Origin: Monosporascus cannonballus | Lineage: Eukaryota; Ascomycota; Sordariomycetes; Xylariales | Reading direction: 5' to 3' | Assembly: GCA_004154925.1 (NCBI GenBank) | Contig: QJNS01000111.1 | Span: 212,499 to 253,178, forward strand | DNA: 40,680 bases | In this document: positions 10,218 through 22,196 of the stretch, one piece after another | How positions within the stretch are numbered: position 1 is the first letter of the stretch | Layout of the letters: each line of letters begins with the position of its first letter | The notes under the pieces: model-generated | Database searches by the model: none | Seen by the model: the letters and a program-made list of their open reading frames with translations, nothing else | What the model was told of the DNA's origin: nothing | Translations under genes and position numbers: made by a program

Positions 10218-12319
10218 TCAATTTTTTATAATTATTTTCCTTTTTAATATTTTACGTATTAATTATATTATTCCTAATTTAATATAATGTATTTGTGAAT
10301 TTAATTACGTATATTTGCTCAGTATTTTTCGTTCGTAAATACGTCTATTATATTATATTACATGTAATTGTTCTAATAATTAATATGTACTGCATATAAT
10401 TAGTCGTATCCCGCTTAATTTTCTTTTTAGTTTTTTAACCTTTTTTTATCGTTTTCTCGTTTTTTAACAGTGTTATTTCCATTTTTTCGTCTATGTTTTA
10501 TTTAATTTCTATTTTATATTTAATTTTTAAAATAGGTTAATTGTTTTATATATAATTTCTATTTTATTTTCGTTTATCATGGTTTTTTTATTAAAATGTT
10601 TACGAAAAGTAATATTTTAATAGTAATTATAATTAGGATTTTTTAACGTTATTTTTTAATAATAACGATAGGCTAGGTTTTAATTATATAATAAACAATA
10701 ATAAGTCGTATTGTATTTACGTAACGTAATGTTATTTTAATTACTATATAATTTATATTTAAATTCTAAATTATTTAAAATATTGAATTGGAGCGGGGTA
10801 TTACATCTATGATTAGGCTCGGCTAATTAGAAAGCCCGAATTTCGCATGTATATTAAAAAGTTCTTTTTCCTTATGGGTTTAATCCCAAAGTATTATTAA
10901 CGATCATCACTACTTAGCATATCTTCTGTCATTTTTTCAGTTATCGAGGTTCAATATAATTAATACAATCGGATTAAGTTTTTTATTTTCGACAATTCCA
11001 TTTTCGTACCGTGATATAAAATAGTTATTCGTACTGATCAAGACCAATTTTCCCAACCCTAATACAATATTACGTAATTTATTATTATTAAATATTTTAT
11101 ATAATAAACAGTTATTTTTAATATTATTAATATTATCGTTTAATTTGCTTTTATGTTTCGATTATTTTTCAAGATATCGTTTAAATATTTTTTAATTCGA
11201 TACGGATAATTAAAAATTAATTAACAAATTTCAAAAAGTTCGTATTACGGGTACTTAATACGAACGTAATAACGTATTTGAAATCGGTCGCCGATTCGAC
11301 GTTTATTGTAGAGCAGAATTGATTTTCGAAATAATTATTACCGAGAAATATAGTTTTCTTAATGAATTAAAAAGGAATTTTCAATCGTGAATTGTAATTA
11401 CAAAAATTCAGTTTTAACATTATTTTATAAATTTATAAAAATAAGTTATTAGTCGAAGTATTTTGGTTTGTATGTTATTATTTATAATTAATGTTTAATT
11501 AAGCGCAATATTAATACGTTTTTATAAATATAAAACTATTAAAAAACATTATATCGTTTCGTTTTTTATTTACAAGTATTTTTCGACCGTTTTTAACATT
11601 TTAATAAAGTTTTAATATTTATTAATAACTTTAATTTAAAAACCATTATTTAGTAAAATTACAATTAATATTAAATACGTTAAATATATTTTATTTTTTC
11701 GAAAAATAGAGTTTATATAACTAGTTTGTAATTTATAATTAATCGAAAATACAACGTTATTTTTAAAATATTTAAGTTTTTTTCAAATTTTAGGTCTAGT
11801 AAAATCAATAAATGTATCTGTTTTAATTATCGTATTTTTTTCTATTATTTTTGAATATTTTTATATTAATTTTTTAATATATTTATTTAAGGTGAATTAA
11901 CGTAAACTTTAATACTTAAAAGCCAAATTTTATTTTCGAAATAAACACTTTATTTTTTTAGATCGTTTATCGATTTTCGTTTCTTTTGCGTTTTGTTTAT
12001 AAAAAAAATTATATTTGAATTTTGTTTTAAATTAAATATAAAAGTCAATAATCTAATATAAATTTATATTTAATATCGAAGTTCGAATGCTTTTACAACT
12101 GTTTAATTTTTATTTTTTTCTATTTATTATATATATTAAATAATATTTAATTAAATAATATTTAACTAATATATAATAAAGTAATTATTTATGCAAAACT
12201 TAAAAATAATTATATAATTGATATTTTCATTCTAATATTTTAATTATGCGTAATTTTAATTTTATATAACGTTATAATATTTTAAATACGTATTTGAAAT
12301 ATTTTTAAAAAATTTTATA

Positions 12320-12810
12320 AAATAAGCGAAAGTACGACGTTAATTACAAAACTAAAAAATTAGCAATTTCAAACCATAATTAAAATTTGGATATCTTAAT
12401 CCACTTTATAAAAACTAATTATGTATATTATTATAATTACTTTTTTTCTTTTAATAAAATTATTCTAACTTTAAAGCTAGATAAGGTGTCGAATTTCTAA
12501 GGCTTTATTACGCTCTGTAAGCATATAACGCGGTCGGACCTTTTACGTCGATTACTCGTTAAACGTTAACAGTTAAAATCTTTTCGGTTTGCCTTTTAGC
12601 TTTTTTAACCTATAGCTGTCCTTATAGAAATCGAACTCTATTTCCGGTATATCGTCCAAATAATGTCGAACTAGCTAATATATCTAATCAAGGTTTAAAA
12701 TAATTATAAAAAAAATATAACGTTAATTATAACATTATAAAATCAATAATTTTAAATTTTAATTAAGTTTTAGATATTTTAATTTATCTTATAAGTACTA
12801 ACTGTATATA
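12320..12810 (-). repeat. Inverted-repeat arm 1 (box-body-box unit)
   Basis: Read on the minus strand from 12810, this holds a box, a body of about 240 bp containing TAGTTCGACATTATTTGGAC and TATAAGGACAGCTATAGG, and then a second box. The same order occurs on the plus strand at 14024-14500. The body is GC-richer than its surroundings. Confidence 0.7.
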
Positions 12811-14023
12811 TTATTATATTTTTATATATTATGTTTAACAAGAAACTTTTTTCATTTAATTTAATATTTATAATATTTGTAGTTAATAAAAACCTATATT
12901 ATTTAATATTCAATTTTTTATTTTTTATTAGATTTAATAATATAGTTTAAACATTGTTTTATATTCGATTCTATTATAGGTTTAGTAAAAATATCGAAAA
13001 TATATTATATATTTATTAATATTTAATAAGATAAGTTATTTTATATCTTAAAAAATTTGTTTACTTTTTAATTCTAATCTAGATATAAATAAATACGAAT
13101 TCTTTATATTTAAATTTTAAATTTTAGTTAGTAAATAAACTGAATATATTTAATAGAAATTTATAAATATATAATAATAATTATAATATATTTAAGGTCA
13201 CCGTTTTTTTTCTAATTTTGGTATATTGTTTAACGAATAATAGCATGTCTTTAAAACCGTTTTATATTTATATATATAATTTTTAATTTTTTATAAAAGG
13301 TATTTTATTAATTTTAAATAATATTCGTATAAAGTTTCCAATAAAAAACGCGCGGTAAATACGTTTTCAATATTATTATACATAAAGTTTAAGTTTTATA
13401 ATAATTTAATTTAATTCTTTTTTTATTTATTAACGTAATTTCGAAAAAAATATTTTAAAACTTAATAAATATATTATGTTTATTTATCGATTAACAGATA
13501 ATAAACGGTCGATATTTGTCGTTTCATTTTTGTTTCCTATAAAGTTATATTTAAAGTCAATATGTTAATAATTAATTTTATTTATTAATAATTTTTATTA
13601 TTGTATTAAATAACTTGATTATTTTATTGTAAAATAATCAAGTTAATTCGATTACGAATAAGATATTAATTATAAAAATAAATAAATTTAATTTTACAAA
13701 ATAAAATAAAATTATTCGAATAATATCGTATTTTAATTTATTAAAATCTAGATTTTTTATAAATTTTATAACAAAATTTAAAAAACTATTTTTAAAAAAT
13801 CTATTCAAATATTAATAGATATTTTATATATTTATATAATATATAATATAATTTTTTATTATTTTAATATATTAAATATTATTTAATGTATTTTGGAAAT
13901 TCTTTTTAATATATCTTTAAATCAAACGTTTTAATTATTAAATCTAAGAATTAAATATATTTTATATAATTTGTTATCGAATTGTTATAATAATAATATA
14001 ATAATATATTAAGTTAATGTTTA

Positions 14024-14500
14024 TAAAGTAGACTAAAGTATTTAAACTTTAATTAAAGTTTAAAATTATTAATTTTTTAGTTTTATAAGTAACGTTATAT
14101 TTGGCTTATTTTATAATTATTTCAAATTTTAATTAGGTATATTAACTAGTTCGGCGTTATTTCGACGACATATTGGAAGCAGAGTTCGATCTTTATAAGG
14201 ACGGCTGTAGGTTAAAAAAAGCTAAGAAATAAATCGAAAAAAGTTTAATTACTAGCATTCGGCGGACAATTAACGTAAAATATCCAATCGCGTTATATAT
14301 TTATAAGGCGTAATAAAATCTTAAGGATTTGATATTTTATTTAATTTTCAACTTAAAACGATTTTATTAAAATGAAAAAAGTAATTATAATAATATATAA
14401 AATTAGTTTTTATAAAATAAATTACAGTATTAAAATTTCAATTAAAGTTTAAATTTGTTGATTTTTTAGTTTTATATTTTGCCTTATACTTTTGCTTATT
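14024..14500 (+). repeat. Inverted-repeat arm 2 (box-body-box unit)
   Basis: Plus-strand counterpart of 12320-12810: a box at 14024-14105, a body at about 14125-14345 with TAGTTCGGCGTTATTTCGAC and TATAAGGACGGCTGTAGG, and a second box at about 14405-14490. The two arms are separated by about 1.2 kb of AT-rich DNA. Confidence 0.7.
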
Positions 14501-17500
14501 TTATAATTAAATAATTAAATATTTTCGTAAAATAGTTTATAATGAAATTATATATTTATTTTGATAATATAAAACCGTGCTTAAATTTTAAAAAATTTAT
14601 TCTAAGTCAGTATTTAATTATTCGTATTAATTTTATAATATTTAAATTTTTAATTTTTAATTTTAAATTTAATCGTAAAATATTTCAGATATTTTTAATT
14701 GTAATATTATTTTAGTTTTAAATAGTTTTTATTAAATAATAAAAAACGTATTAATTATAAATAATAAAGTTAATGCCGATTTTATTTTTATAGATTTTTG
14801 AAAATCATATTACAATATAATTATAATTTTCGATTATTTTTATTTAACTATTAATTAAATTATTATTGTAATTTATATTTATATTTATCTATATACATAA
14901 TATGTTCGATAAATATATAATATCTGATTCTTTTCGAATTTTTTAACCATTATATAATAAAAGGTTTTCGTTTTTTATGCAGATTATAATTATTTAAGTT
15001 TTCGTTATTTAAAATGGATTTAAATATTTAAAAACAAATAAACTTTGTTTTATTTTTACGAAATTATTTATTTTTTTAATACTTTAAATCGTATTTAATT
15101 AATATTAAATTTCAAAATAAAAATAAAAAACAATGAATTTATTCAGTTATTTTTTTCAAAGTTATACGTTAATATATTTATAATATCTTTTAAAGTTATT
15201 TAATTAATCAATATTAAAAACTTATTTTTAAATTTTTACGATATTAATTTTAATATTTTTATAATAACATTTTAATATAGATTTTAATAAAATACTAATT
15301 AATATTTTCTTATTATTAAATTTATTTCAATATTAAATAATAATCGTAAATGAAAAAGTATTCTTTAGTTTGTAAAATATTTTTAAACATTTTTAAGCTA
15401 ATAATCTTTTTTTCTATTTTAATATAATATTTTTAATAATCTAATAATAAGTTTAATAATACGCAAATAATAAGCGATAAATTTCTAAGAAAAGTTTATA
15501 AACTTAAAAGAAAATCTATATATTATAAATCAATTCCAGGTCTAGTTACATTTCGATTATATTAATCTATGAGCTGGCCGGTTTTAATTTCTATATATTA
15601 TATATCAAATTAAAAAAAATATAATTTTATAGAAAAAATTCGTATTTTAAGATTTTAATAAATACTTAGTATTATAATAACTGTTTATAAATTAATCGAA
15701 AATATGTTGTATTTTGTTTTTAATATTCAAATAAAGAATTATAGTATTTATATATGTAATATGTAATTAATTAATTAATTTAAATAATATCTTAAATATA
15801 TATATAATATAATTAAAATATTAATAAAATCTACTTATATAATACTATATTCGATGTATTTACAATAATTTTAAAAAAACAAAGTATTGTTAACTATTTT
15901 TTTAATTTTAACGTAGTAATAAATATTTTTAAAATTAATTTTCGAAAATATCTTAATTAAATGTAAACGATTTATTATTTTTTTAAAAAATTTCTTACTA
16001 TTATACAATTTAACTTTTTATAATTAATGTATAATTCGAAATTACTCTTTATTTAAAATTTAAATAATATTAATAACTTTTCGTCTGTTTTTAAATAATA
16101 TATCCGTTTTGTTTTTAATTTTTATATATAAATTTTAACGACTTTTCGTTAAATTTTCGATATAAGGTAAATTAAATAAAATAAAACTAGTTTTCTTAAA
16201 ATAAAATTTATTTTATATTTTGCATTTAATAAGTATAGAAATTATTTCGTTAATTATTTTTAAATATATTTATAAACTATTTTTTAAGTGTATAAAAAAG
16301 TTAATTATTTTTCGTTTTTATTATTTTTTAAGTTTCGAAATATTATATTCGTCGATTAAGCTTATTATATTAACAGTATAAATTTATCTTTTAAAAAACA
16401 TCAAAATTTCAATTTCGTATTTATAATTTTTTTATAAATATCTACGTAATATTTATTATATAGTTATATTTAATACTATATTTAATTTACTTATTTCTGT
16501 TTTATATAGTAAAAACCGAGCGGTTTTCGATTATACTATATTATAAAATTCATTTGCTTAAAACCGTATTCTTTTTCGTAATTATTTATTATATTAATAA
16601 AACTGTTATAATTTTTACAATATTTAATATATATTTTTAACGTCAATACAGGTTTAAAGATTTACGAAAATTAATTTAAAATTAAATTTCTTTATCAATT
16701 TTCTATTTATAATATTTATTAACGTTTTCGTATTTATATTTTTTGTATTACTTTATTCTCGATATTTTTCTTAAGAAATGCTTTTTAAAGCTCGATTTTA
16801 TTTCAGCCGTTTTGTAATTATTAGCCGAAATAAATTAAACATATATATTTATTTCGGCTCTTTTTACCTTTATATTTAAGAATTCATTTACTATATAGTT
16901 ATAAATTATAACGTTTTAAACGACTTTTAAACGTCGGTTTCTATATAGCTGAAATAAAAGAGTTTGCGAATTTATTTTTGAATTTATAATTTATCTTTTA
17001 ATATTTTTTTTACTAACTATAACATTTAAACAAATCTTTATAAAAATTAAAATTAATAAGTTATATAAATTTATTTCAATCGAAATTAAAACAGAGATTA
17101 TTTAATTTCGAATATAAAAACATTTATAAATTTTATTATTTTTAATCATATTTTTAATTTATTTTTTAGGTTTTAATAAAGACGTTAAAATAATAATATT
17201 TATTTTTATTAATGTTGTTAGCTAAACTACCTTTCTATTATTTTTTTAAAGTTTTAAAAACGTTTCCTTCTATTTATTATATTATTAACATATTTTAATT
17301 TGCTTTTATTAAATGTAAAATATTTATTAATTTAATTATTTTCTCAGTTAAAAATATTTATAAATATTATTTTATAAATGAAGATTTTTTATTTAATGTA
17401 AAAGTTTATTAACAATTAATCAGATCGTTATCGTAATTTATAAATTACTTCTTATATTTTTATTACAAAAATTGATAAATTATTTATTTTTAATTTTTAT

Positions 17501-18296
17501 GTTAATAAAAATAAAAAATAATAAAATAAAATTATTAACTACTTGCTATAAACTAATTTGCGTAATATATAGCTTAATAAATTGTAAAAAGAACGTTTTA
17601 TTTGAACTTTTCGATATAAATTATAATAGTATATTTTATTTATTTATTTTAAAAAAATAACGTATATTCGATGAATTTCGGAGAATTATAATTCGATATT
17701 TGTTTATTATTGTGAAAAGTTTATAACGATATTATAAATAATGTATAAAAGTTTATTTTTTAAAAACTTATATTAATATACATTTTTCAATTATTCATTA
17801 AAATGATATCGAATATAGTTTATTTTATTAACGGATAATTTCTAAATATAATTATTATAAAAAGTTTAATATTTTCTTAATTTACCTTTCGAAATGTAAT
17901 CGTTATATTACGTTTACTTTTTCACTAATTTATTTATAAATATTAAATAGCGTTTTTATTATATATATAAAGAGACTTAAGATTTTAAAGACTGTAATTT
18001 TTTACTCGTTAAACTTTTATTAAAAACTTTTTTATATATTTTCGTAACGTAATTAAATATTTTTTAGTTGAATTTCGATCGGCGGTTTTTTAACTAGTAA
18101 CTTAGGTTCGTTTTATAATTGACAAACTTTACTTCTATTAATTATTATGTTATTTTCTATGGTAAAAATTAAAAATTATAAAAAAAATAAATAATTATAA
18201 GCTAAAATGCGGTATTTTTTAAATAAGTATAAAATATTTTCTAAAAGGCAAATATATTACGTTATTTTAATTTGATAATTTTTATTGGCTACTAAA

Positions 18297-18359
18297 TAAT
18301 AAATTTATATTAATAAATAAGCTAGTAACTGGTTTAGTATTAATCGTAATTTTGTAAAT
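18297..18359 (+). repeat. Long-range direct repeat, copy 2
   Basis: Partner of 10156-10217 in the same orientation, about 8.1 kb away. The differences include both C/T and A/G changes, as two independently RIP-mutated copies would show. Confidence 0.35.
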
Positions 18360-19141
18360 ATTTTATTAATAATTATTATTATTATTATTATTATATATAT
18401 ATAGTTTGATTATTAATATTTAATATTTAATTATTAATATCTGATATTTAATAATTAAATATATATACAAAATATAAATCATCCGAGTATTATATGAATT
18501 TAATAAAATCTTTTATATTTCAAAAATATATATTTAAAAATTATTTAAGTTTTATTTATAAAATTTTAGAATTTATATATATTACTTTTATAATATCATT
18601 TCTTAATTTATAACAATGTTTATAATAGTTATAATATTTATTTTAGAAAAATTAAAAATATTTTAAATTAATAATAACATAATGTATGAAATTATAATTA
18701 AATATTACAAATATTATTAAATATTTAATGTATTTTAAAGTATTTTTAACAAAATACAACTAAAGTTTTTAATAAATAATATTTAATAATGTTATTTTTA
18801 TTATTGAAAATAAATATTGTATAAATGTTAAATATAAATACTAATATATATTATTTATAATATATGTATATATTTATATATATATTATCTTTTGAAAATA
18901 TGTTTTAATAAATATATAACTATTTATTTATTTATCTATTATTTTATAATTATATTTATTTTAATATATAAATATTACCTAAATATATATTATTATAATT
19001 TTAAATATTTATTAATTTTATTAAATTTAGTATAATATATATTTTATTTACTTAATTTTATTAATTACTAGGATTAATTATATCAAATTTATTATATATG
19101 TGAATAAGTAAATAATTAACATTTAATCTTTTTTATTTTTT

Positions 19142-19236
19142 TATAGTTTTTCCGAAACTTGCGTTACTTAATTTAAGCATAACTATGGCTTTACTCTCCT
19201 TGAGCTTTTCTTTACTCCCTCCGAGCAAGGTAACCC
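19142..19236 (-). repeat. Right terminal inverted repeat of the AT-rich block
   Basis: Reverse-complement partner of 8610-8690 (core 19192-19223). Composition returns to normal immediately outside. CTTGGAAG at 19236-19243 resembles the CTTGGGAAG that flanks the left repeat, one base shorter. This arm has about 20 nt of sequence missing from the left arm. Confidence 0.65.
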
Positions 19237-19243
19237 TTGGAAG

Positions 19244-21211
19244 GAAGGTCTAGCCCCGGTCCGCTGATAGTCGAGCTGTGCAGTTTACAGGGTACCCACT
19301 TAGTAAGCACTAGCTAAATGCCATAAAGCTAACACCATTCCTTTTCGCTGTTCTCTACCCTCCCTTTACGAACCTTGCAAGTTCTATGAATCGACTCTTA
19401 ACTTACCAGATGGCGAAGAGCGTGTATTCCGACGGCTCCGTAGTCTCTGTGCATTCTTGGCACTTATCTAATATCCTCTGGACAGTTTCCCCCTCTCCCT
19501 AAGATTTCATGGCACCGGACGCGTAGCTGCGTAAGGTAGGTACCACTACCCACTCCCTTGCTGCACAGCTACATGTGCTGTAACCGACGGTACAATCGAC
19601 GGCCCATTGCAGAAACACTGTCAATGGTGCAACCAAGAACTTTGTGTAAAAGGGTCCTCGGTACAAAGTTCAGCCGCGGGCAGCCGAATATGACACCGGC
19701 ATTATAAGGCTTTTGCTCGCGTCAGACGTTACCCGATAGGCGATGCGACAGACAACCCTATCGTCGGTGTTGGGGTGGGTTTGTTCCAGTGCAGATACTG
19801 TTTGGTATAGATTCCCATGAGCAACTACTTCTAACCCGACTCCTTCTCGTTCGTGAGACCGGTGACGCTTTCCGGGATCTAGGGCTTCACCGTTTGTCTC
19901 ATGGGTTGCGCCCCCATCCGGTTATAACTCCAGTCAGTCAAAGTTAAAAGAACAATCTGTGGCCTCTCCATTGTTGGGCCTCCACACTTCCCGATAGTGC
20001 CTCTTATGGCAAAGAGTAAATACGATTGGTTTGCTTTTTTTGGGGGGGGTCCCAGACGAGTGTCTGAAATGCTTTCAACGGCTGTCATTTGAGTACGAGA
20101 CCCAATGAGTATCAAAGCGGGCCACTATGTTCGAAAGGAAGTTCAGGAAGGTTCTACCTATTACGCTGGGATGGTAACTTAAAGGGGCTGCTATTACGCA
20201 GGCTGCAACAGGATGTGGGCTCTTGTAATTCAAGTCACGCAGCCTCCAACATGTGTTTATACAGACTTTCCATACGACACATATGATATTATTTGACCTG
20301 CTGAAAGCCAGTTGTTCCGTTTCATCTTGTGTAACGTGTCCAATCTAAGCACTAGGACTTCTGGTTGAAGGATTCTATTTGCCGACCCACAACCTGATCT
20401 GGTAATGGGTTTTAAACGAGCGGAAACCAACTGACGGGCATGATTGAGCGCCTTCTCTCACGGTGAGAAGGTTGAATTAAGACTTGCGTTGTCGCCGAAT
20501 TCCTATGTGTTTCCTACTTCTTATCAGTCTGGTATGTGTGCTAGACGTCAGGTCTTTCACTGACACCCCTTGACAGTTTCAAGCTCTTTGCCAGCTCTGC
20601 CACTCAGCTCATCTACGAGGGGTGTGAGAAGGTGCTTGAGATAAGACTATCCTGCAATACTTATATTCAGATATTATACGGCTTGGAATACCACTGAATA
20701 TAGCCTTGAGTTAAGAAAGCAAATAAGAGATGCCCATCCCTGCGTCGTGCCTCCCGTGACTTATACTAATTAAGACTTCCGCGGCAGAATAAAGAGTTCG
20801 AATTTCTTGAATATTCGAACCGATGTCAGTGTGTACGGCCCTACGCCACTTAAGCTACCTAAGTCTTCGATCTCGTCTCGGTGTCATCATATTTGTCACC
20901 AGATGGATCTGGCGGACATACTTTTAGACATAGTCGAGATTATATGCGAGGCATCTGTGGCTGAGACTATGCGTCAAGAAGTATGCAGCTCGGAGGACAT
21001 TGAGAGATAAACAGTCAGAACTGTAGGTATAGTTCACATTTCCTTGATACTATCTCCTGAAACCCCCTTCCTAGTATACCGATAACGGCCTAGCTAAGTA
21101 AACTAATCAATCCAAGGAAGCCATGACACAATCCCCTCTCCCCTCGCATTCAAGCCCAAACCGGAAATCTCTTTTCACAGCGTTCTAGCTTCTCCCGCCA
21201 TAAGCCTCGGG
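19244..21211. other. Gene-free stretch between the AT-rich block and the cysteine-rich gene
   Basis: About 2 kb of ordinary composition with only short, unrecognised open frames on both strands. I saw no splice-supported gene, RNA gene or repeat. Confidence 0.45.
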
Positions 21212-21967
21212 TCAAAAATTAATGACCCTCCTACGTACCGCACTACCTCCACCACCACCTCTGACAAGGTTGTCGCCGCGGCAACCCCCGTCCGGGAGGA
21301 CCGGGGTCCACGGCACGCCGTAGGCGTCGAACCAGAAGCACGGGGGCGGGGAGGAGAAGTAGTCTTCCGATCTCCGGCTGCCGCAGTAGGGCGGCAGGGC
21401 GTCGACGCAAGTGTGGTAGGGAACCTGGGCCTGGTGGTATAAGCCCACAGCGGCGGCACAGGGACACGATACGCACGACGCCGCATGCGTGTGCGTCCCG
21501 TTCAGATATAGGGGACCGTTGTTGTTTCTAAGTCGGGGGTTGATGGTGAGCTCCGTCACGGTTGTGGTGGTTCGGGAGGAGGGAGGCTGAATCTGGCCTG
21601 AAAAGGGGGAAGGGGGGGGGGTATTATTGGCGAAGGACGGGTGTTAGAGACAAAGGGAGGGGAGAGACCGAGGCGAGGGCTCATTCACTTACAGAATACA
21701 GGGAGGACGGCTTCCACTGTGCGCGTGGTCGAGACCTAGATCTCCTTATATTCGTCACCTTTAGAAGAAAAGAAATCAAGCAGGAGGGGCTTTCTTTCCG
21801 GGGGTGTGAAGCTTACTGCCGCAGCTGTGCTGTCGATAATGGTGGCGCGGGCAATACGGCTGCTGCGAGCCGCAGCAGTTGGTGGTGGCCACGACGAAGT
21901 CGCAGCCGAAGAAGTTCCCGTGAGACTCCGGGCGGCCGGAGTGTCGGGCGGCGCACCGGCAATACAT
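21212..21967 (-). CDS. Unrecognised cysteine-rich protein, two exons
   Basis: Proposed exons are 21967-21817 and 21597-21212. The 219-nt intron starts GTAAGC, ends in a long pyrimidine tract plus TTTTCAG, and matches phase 1 exactly. The product is 178 residues with about 14 cysteines, including TTNCCGS, YCPRHH, the cluster CVSCPC, and single cysteines in PYCGS, PPCFWFD and GGCRG. ATG 21967 is the first ATG downstream of a TATA box (22188-22195), after a pyrimidine-rich leader. No signal peptide is evident, so the protein is either cytosolic or starts elsewhere. The spacing of cysteines and histidines could suit metal binding or disulphides, but I match it to no family. The Gly/Arg-rich C-terminus may be altered by an unseen last intron (a GTACGT lies near 21239-21234). 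Gene existence is moderately sure, function unknown. Confidence 0.55.
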
Positions 21968-22187
21968 TGGATGGATGAGGAGGAAGTCAGGCGTCTAGGG
22001 ATAGGGATCGGCCGACGTGATGATGCTTGGACGTGTGGAACAGTGAGTGAGTGGGTGAGATGCGGATGAGTGAGTGAGCGAGGGAGGGAGGAAGGGAATA
22101 AGCACAAGATTACTGAGAAGAGTCGACAAACTCGTGGTCCTGGATGTCACACACGGCGGTTGAGGTGGAAAGATAGGAGTTAAAAGG
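21968..22187 (-). promoter_or_regulatory. Pyrimidine-rich leader of the cysteine-rich gene
   Basis: On the minus strand this region has repeated CTCACTCACTC and CCTTCCTCCCTCCCT tracts and contains no ATG before position 21967. Both are usual for a fungal 5' leader. Confidence 0.45.
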
Positions 22188-22195
22188 TTATATAT
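22188..22195 (-). promoter_or_regulatory. TATA box of the cysteine-rich gene
   Basis: Reads ATATATAA on the minus strand, about 220 nt upstream of the ATG at 21967. It supports transcription of the minus strand here. Confidence 0.5.
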
Positions 22196-22196
22196 C

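Larger units (their letters stand above)
8600..19243. mobile_element. RIP-degraded transposable-element block bounded by inverted repeats
   Basis: From about 8690 to 19150 the DNA is almost entirely A and T, dense in TA and stop codons in all frames, with no gene-length open frame (the only frame of note has 62 codons). Base composition changes sharply at both edges. The remaining C and G sit largely in CG dinucleotides, as expected when CpA is the mutated dinucleotide. The two edges carry related sequence in opposite orientation, and the interior contains repeated units in both orientations. Copies of one repeat differ almost only by G:C-to-A:T transitions. Together these indicate one or more transposable elements inactivated by repeat-induced point mutation. 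The class cannot be read because no coding motif survives. It could instead be a nested set of elements, or part of a larger heterochromatic domain. Confidence 0.85.

Noticed and set aside
17472..17660. 62-residue open frame inside the AT-rich block
   Set aside because: Composed almost only of I, L, N, K, F and Y, as random AT-rich DNA gives. No family resemblance, so treated as chance.
8700..19140. Mitochondrial DNA insertion as an explanation for the AT-rich block
   Set aside because: No recognisable mitochondrial gene, tRNA or rRNA is visible, CpG pairs are common, and repeat copies show one-directional transitions. RIP explains this better.
8700..19140. Centromere
   Set aside because: AT-rich RIP-mutated DNA also forms centromeres in some fungi, but this block is short, has transposon-like edges and sits close to active genes. 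It cannot be judged from sequence alone.
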